Assembly (NCBI GenBank): GCA_021604785.1
Contig: BQJQ01000006.1
Coordinates: 1 to 35,009, forward strand
From: Phycisphaeraceae bacterium
GTDB taxonomy: Bacteria; Planctomycetota; Phycisphaerae; Phycisphaerales; UBA1924
DNA length: 35,009 bases
Direction: 5' to 3'
Shown: piece after piece, positions 33,122 through 35,009 of the stretch
How the letters are laid out: every line of letters begins with the position of its first letter
Position numbering within the stretch: position 1 is the stretch's first letter
Notes under the pieces: model-generated
Seen by the model: the letters and a program-made list of their open reading frames with translations, nothing else
Told to the model about the DNA's origin: nothing
The model's database searches: none
Program-made: the position numbers and the translations under genes

Positions 33122-33547
33122 ATGAGCGTTGAAAGCGCCCTCAATCGGCCAATCCCGAAATGGGTCGCCGCCGTGGTCATCATCAGTGTCACGGCGGCGC
33201 TGATCGCCTTCGTCATCCCTCGCGTTCGGGCCAACTGGGGCGGCCGCCAAGCCGAGCGCATGGCGGCATGCCAAGTGGTCATTGATCGGGAGGTGCCCAT
33301 GCTCCGAGATGACCCGCGATGGGAGGACGTCAAGTTTCACGCCAATGCGAATGAAACCGTGTACATCTACGGGTTCGTTCAATCGGATGAGGATGCCAGA
33401 GCTTTGTGGGATGTGGCGAATCCGTGGTCCGCCGAAGTGCCGCTGACGTGGTCTATCGAGGTGAGAGACTGGTACCCTCCGGACGGCGAATGGACCGGGC
33501 ATCCGGATTGGTGGCCTGGGCGGAGGATTGGATCCTGGCAGGAATAG
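33122..33547 (+). CDS. small membrane-anchored protein, BON-like C-terminal domain (uncertain)
   Basis: 141 residues with one N-terminal transmembrane helix (about 14-33). A soluble part follows: VIDREVPMLRDDPRWEDVKFHANANETVYIYGFVQSDEDARALWDV. The alternation of a 'V-x-V-x-G-V-x-S-x-x-D' strand and helix recalls BON or related small alpha/beta domains. I do not recognise a family with confidence. It starts 8 bp after the ATPase stop codon and may be co-transcribed. No catalytic motif is visible. Confidence 0.65.
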   Translation: MSVESALNRPIPKWVAAVVIISVTAALIAFVIPRVRANWGGRQAERMAACQVVIDREVPMLRDDPRWEDVKFHANANETVYIYGFVQSDEDARALWDVANPWSAEVPLTWSIEVRDWYPPDGEWTGHPDWWPGRRIGSWQE

Positions 33548-33640
33548 CCACCCCCCAGAAAGACCTTTCCAGATGAGGGCCATATCATCCCTTCCCCCGG
33601 GCACGCGGCCCGCGGAGTTGGAAGAGAAAGGACGGACCCC

Positions 33641-34678
<1,038 letters not shown>

Positions 34679-34706
34679 CCCGTCCCCGGTTCTCGGACTC
34701 TTCTCG

Positions 34707-34734
34707 CGCCCGGGCCGATTCGCCCGGGCGTTTT
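34707..34734 (+). terminator. rho-independent terminator of gap
   Basis: CGCCCGGGC (34707-34715) pairs perfectly with GCCCGGGCG (34722-34730) around the loop CGATTC, followed by TTTT (34731-34734). It begins 29 bp after the stop codon. Confidence 0.92.
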
Positions 34735-34895
34735 CATGCGCCCCCGTCAAACCGGGCGAACCCTGCCGATCGCGCCGGCGTCCAACCCCTTCGGCGCACC
34801 CCGGACGGGGTTCAACTTGCCCGCTCGCGTGCCCCCGCCAACGGGTGAGGTACAGTCTCACCCGAGCCCATCCGCGTCCCGGAGAAACGCCCGCA

Positions 34896-35009
34896 ATGAC
34901 CCAGGCGGCGACCACATCGCCCGCGCCCGACTCACCCCAAGCGGTCAACCCGGACGCTCTGCGCGAGCTCGTCATCGAGCCCAAACGAGGCTGGATCGCC
35001 GTCGACTGG
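34896..35009 (+). CDS. 5' end of a gene, possibly an ABC-2 type polysaccharide export permease (partial)
   Basis: 38 codons from ATG 34896 run off the window end. A Thr/Ala/Pro-rich start is followed by LRELVIEPKRGWIAVDW. The segment IEP-x-RGW-x-x-x-DW is a common opening of ABC-2 type permeases for O-antigen or teichoic acid export, where it precedes 'RELW-x-YRELL'. The decisive region lies outside the window, so the call is tentative. Confidence 0.5.
   Translation, partial: MTQAATTSPAPDSPQAVNPDALRELVIEPKRGWIAVDW

Overview
The window is GC-rich bacterial chromosome and most likely comes from the phylum Planctomycetota, probably the class Phycisphaerae. The phylum call rests on several features seen together: an ECF sigma factor overlapping a large Ser/Thr kinase with a TPR-like tail, an FG-GAP secreted protein ending in the paired Asp-rich 'NVDDIDAFV' motif common in planctomycete exoproteins, a PEP-CTERM-type secreted zincin, and a sensor kinase with a periplasmic propeller. 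Class and species are inference.

Layout. 0-2.6 kb: YcjX-like P-loop protein and YcjF/DUF697 membrane partner. 2.7-5.8 kb: ECF sigma factor overlapping a membrane Ser/Thr kinase. 5.9-7.4 kb: FG-GAP protein. 7.43-7.68 kb: a non-coding gap that holds a convincing 11-6-11 dif-like site (XerC/XerD) beside an inverted repeat. 7.7-10.5 kb, minus strand: two tandem paralogous Cys-rich secreted proteins, each with its own near-identical terminator. 11-13.65 kb: a diacylglycerol-kinase-family gene divergent from map-trpA. 13.9-15.1 kb: a secreted protein of unknown function, a strong terminator and a CAU-anticodon tRNA. 15.5-16.8 kb, minus: secreted zincin with C-terminal sorting signal. 17.0-20.7 kb, minus: propeller sensor kinase and FixJ-type regulator overlapping by 4 bp.

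20.9-23.2 kb is a gene graveyard, visibly less GC-rich than its surroundings. It holds the C-terminal remnant of a probable winged-helix regulator, a multiply frameshifted beta-lactamase-family serine hydrolase/TPR gene, unassigned fragments, and a RidA-family gene broken by two frameshifts. 23.2-28.8 kb is a tightly overlapping operon: Rieske-glutamate synthase fusion, DUF1622 membrane protein, Rieske-TPP enzyme fusion, LCAT-like lipase and a short membrane ORF. It is followed by an integrase/transposase gene with a large internal deletion. 29.7 kb: tRNA-Pro(GGG) with terminator (minus). 29.9-33.5 kb: pyrC, a P1B-type metal ATPase and a small membrane protein. 33.6-34.7 kb: gap (GAPDH) with terminator. 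The window ends inside the first codons of a gene that may be an ABC-2 type export permease.

The most interesting signals are (i) the Rieske-GltS / DUF1622 / Rieske-TPP operon, which looks like an undescribed redox module and sits beside a dead RidA gene; and (ii) the dif-like site together with a reversal of plus-strand GC skew (G-rich on the left, C-rich on the right whatever the gene orientation), which suggests that the window spans the chromosome terminus.
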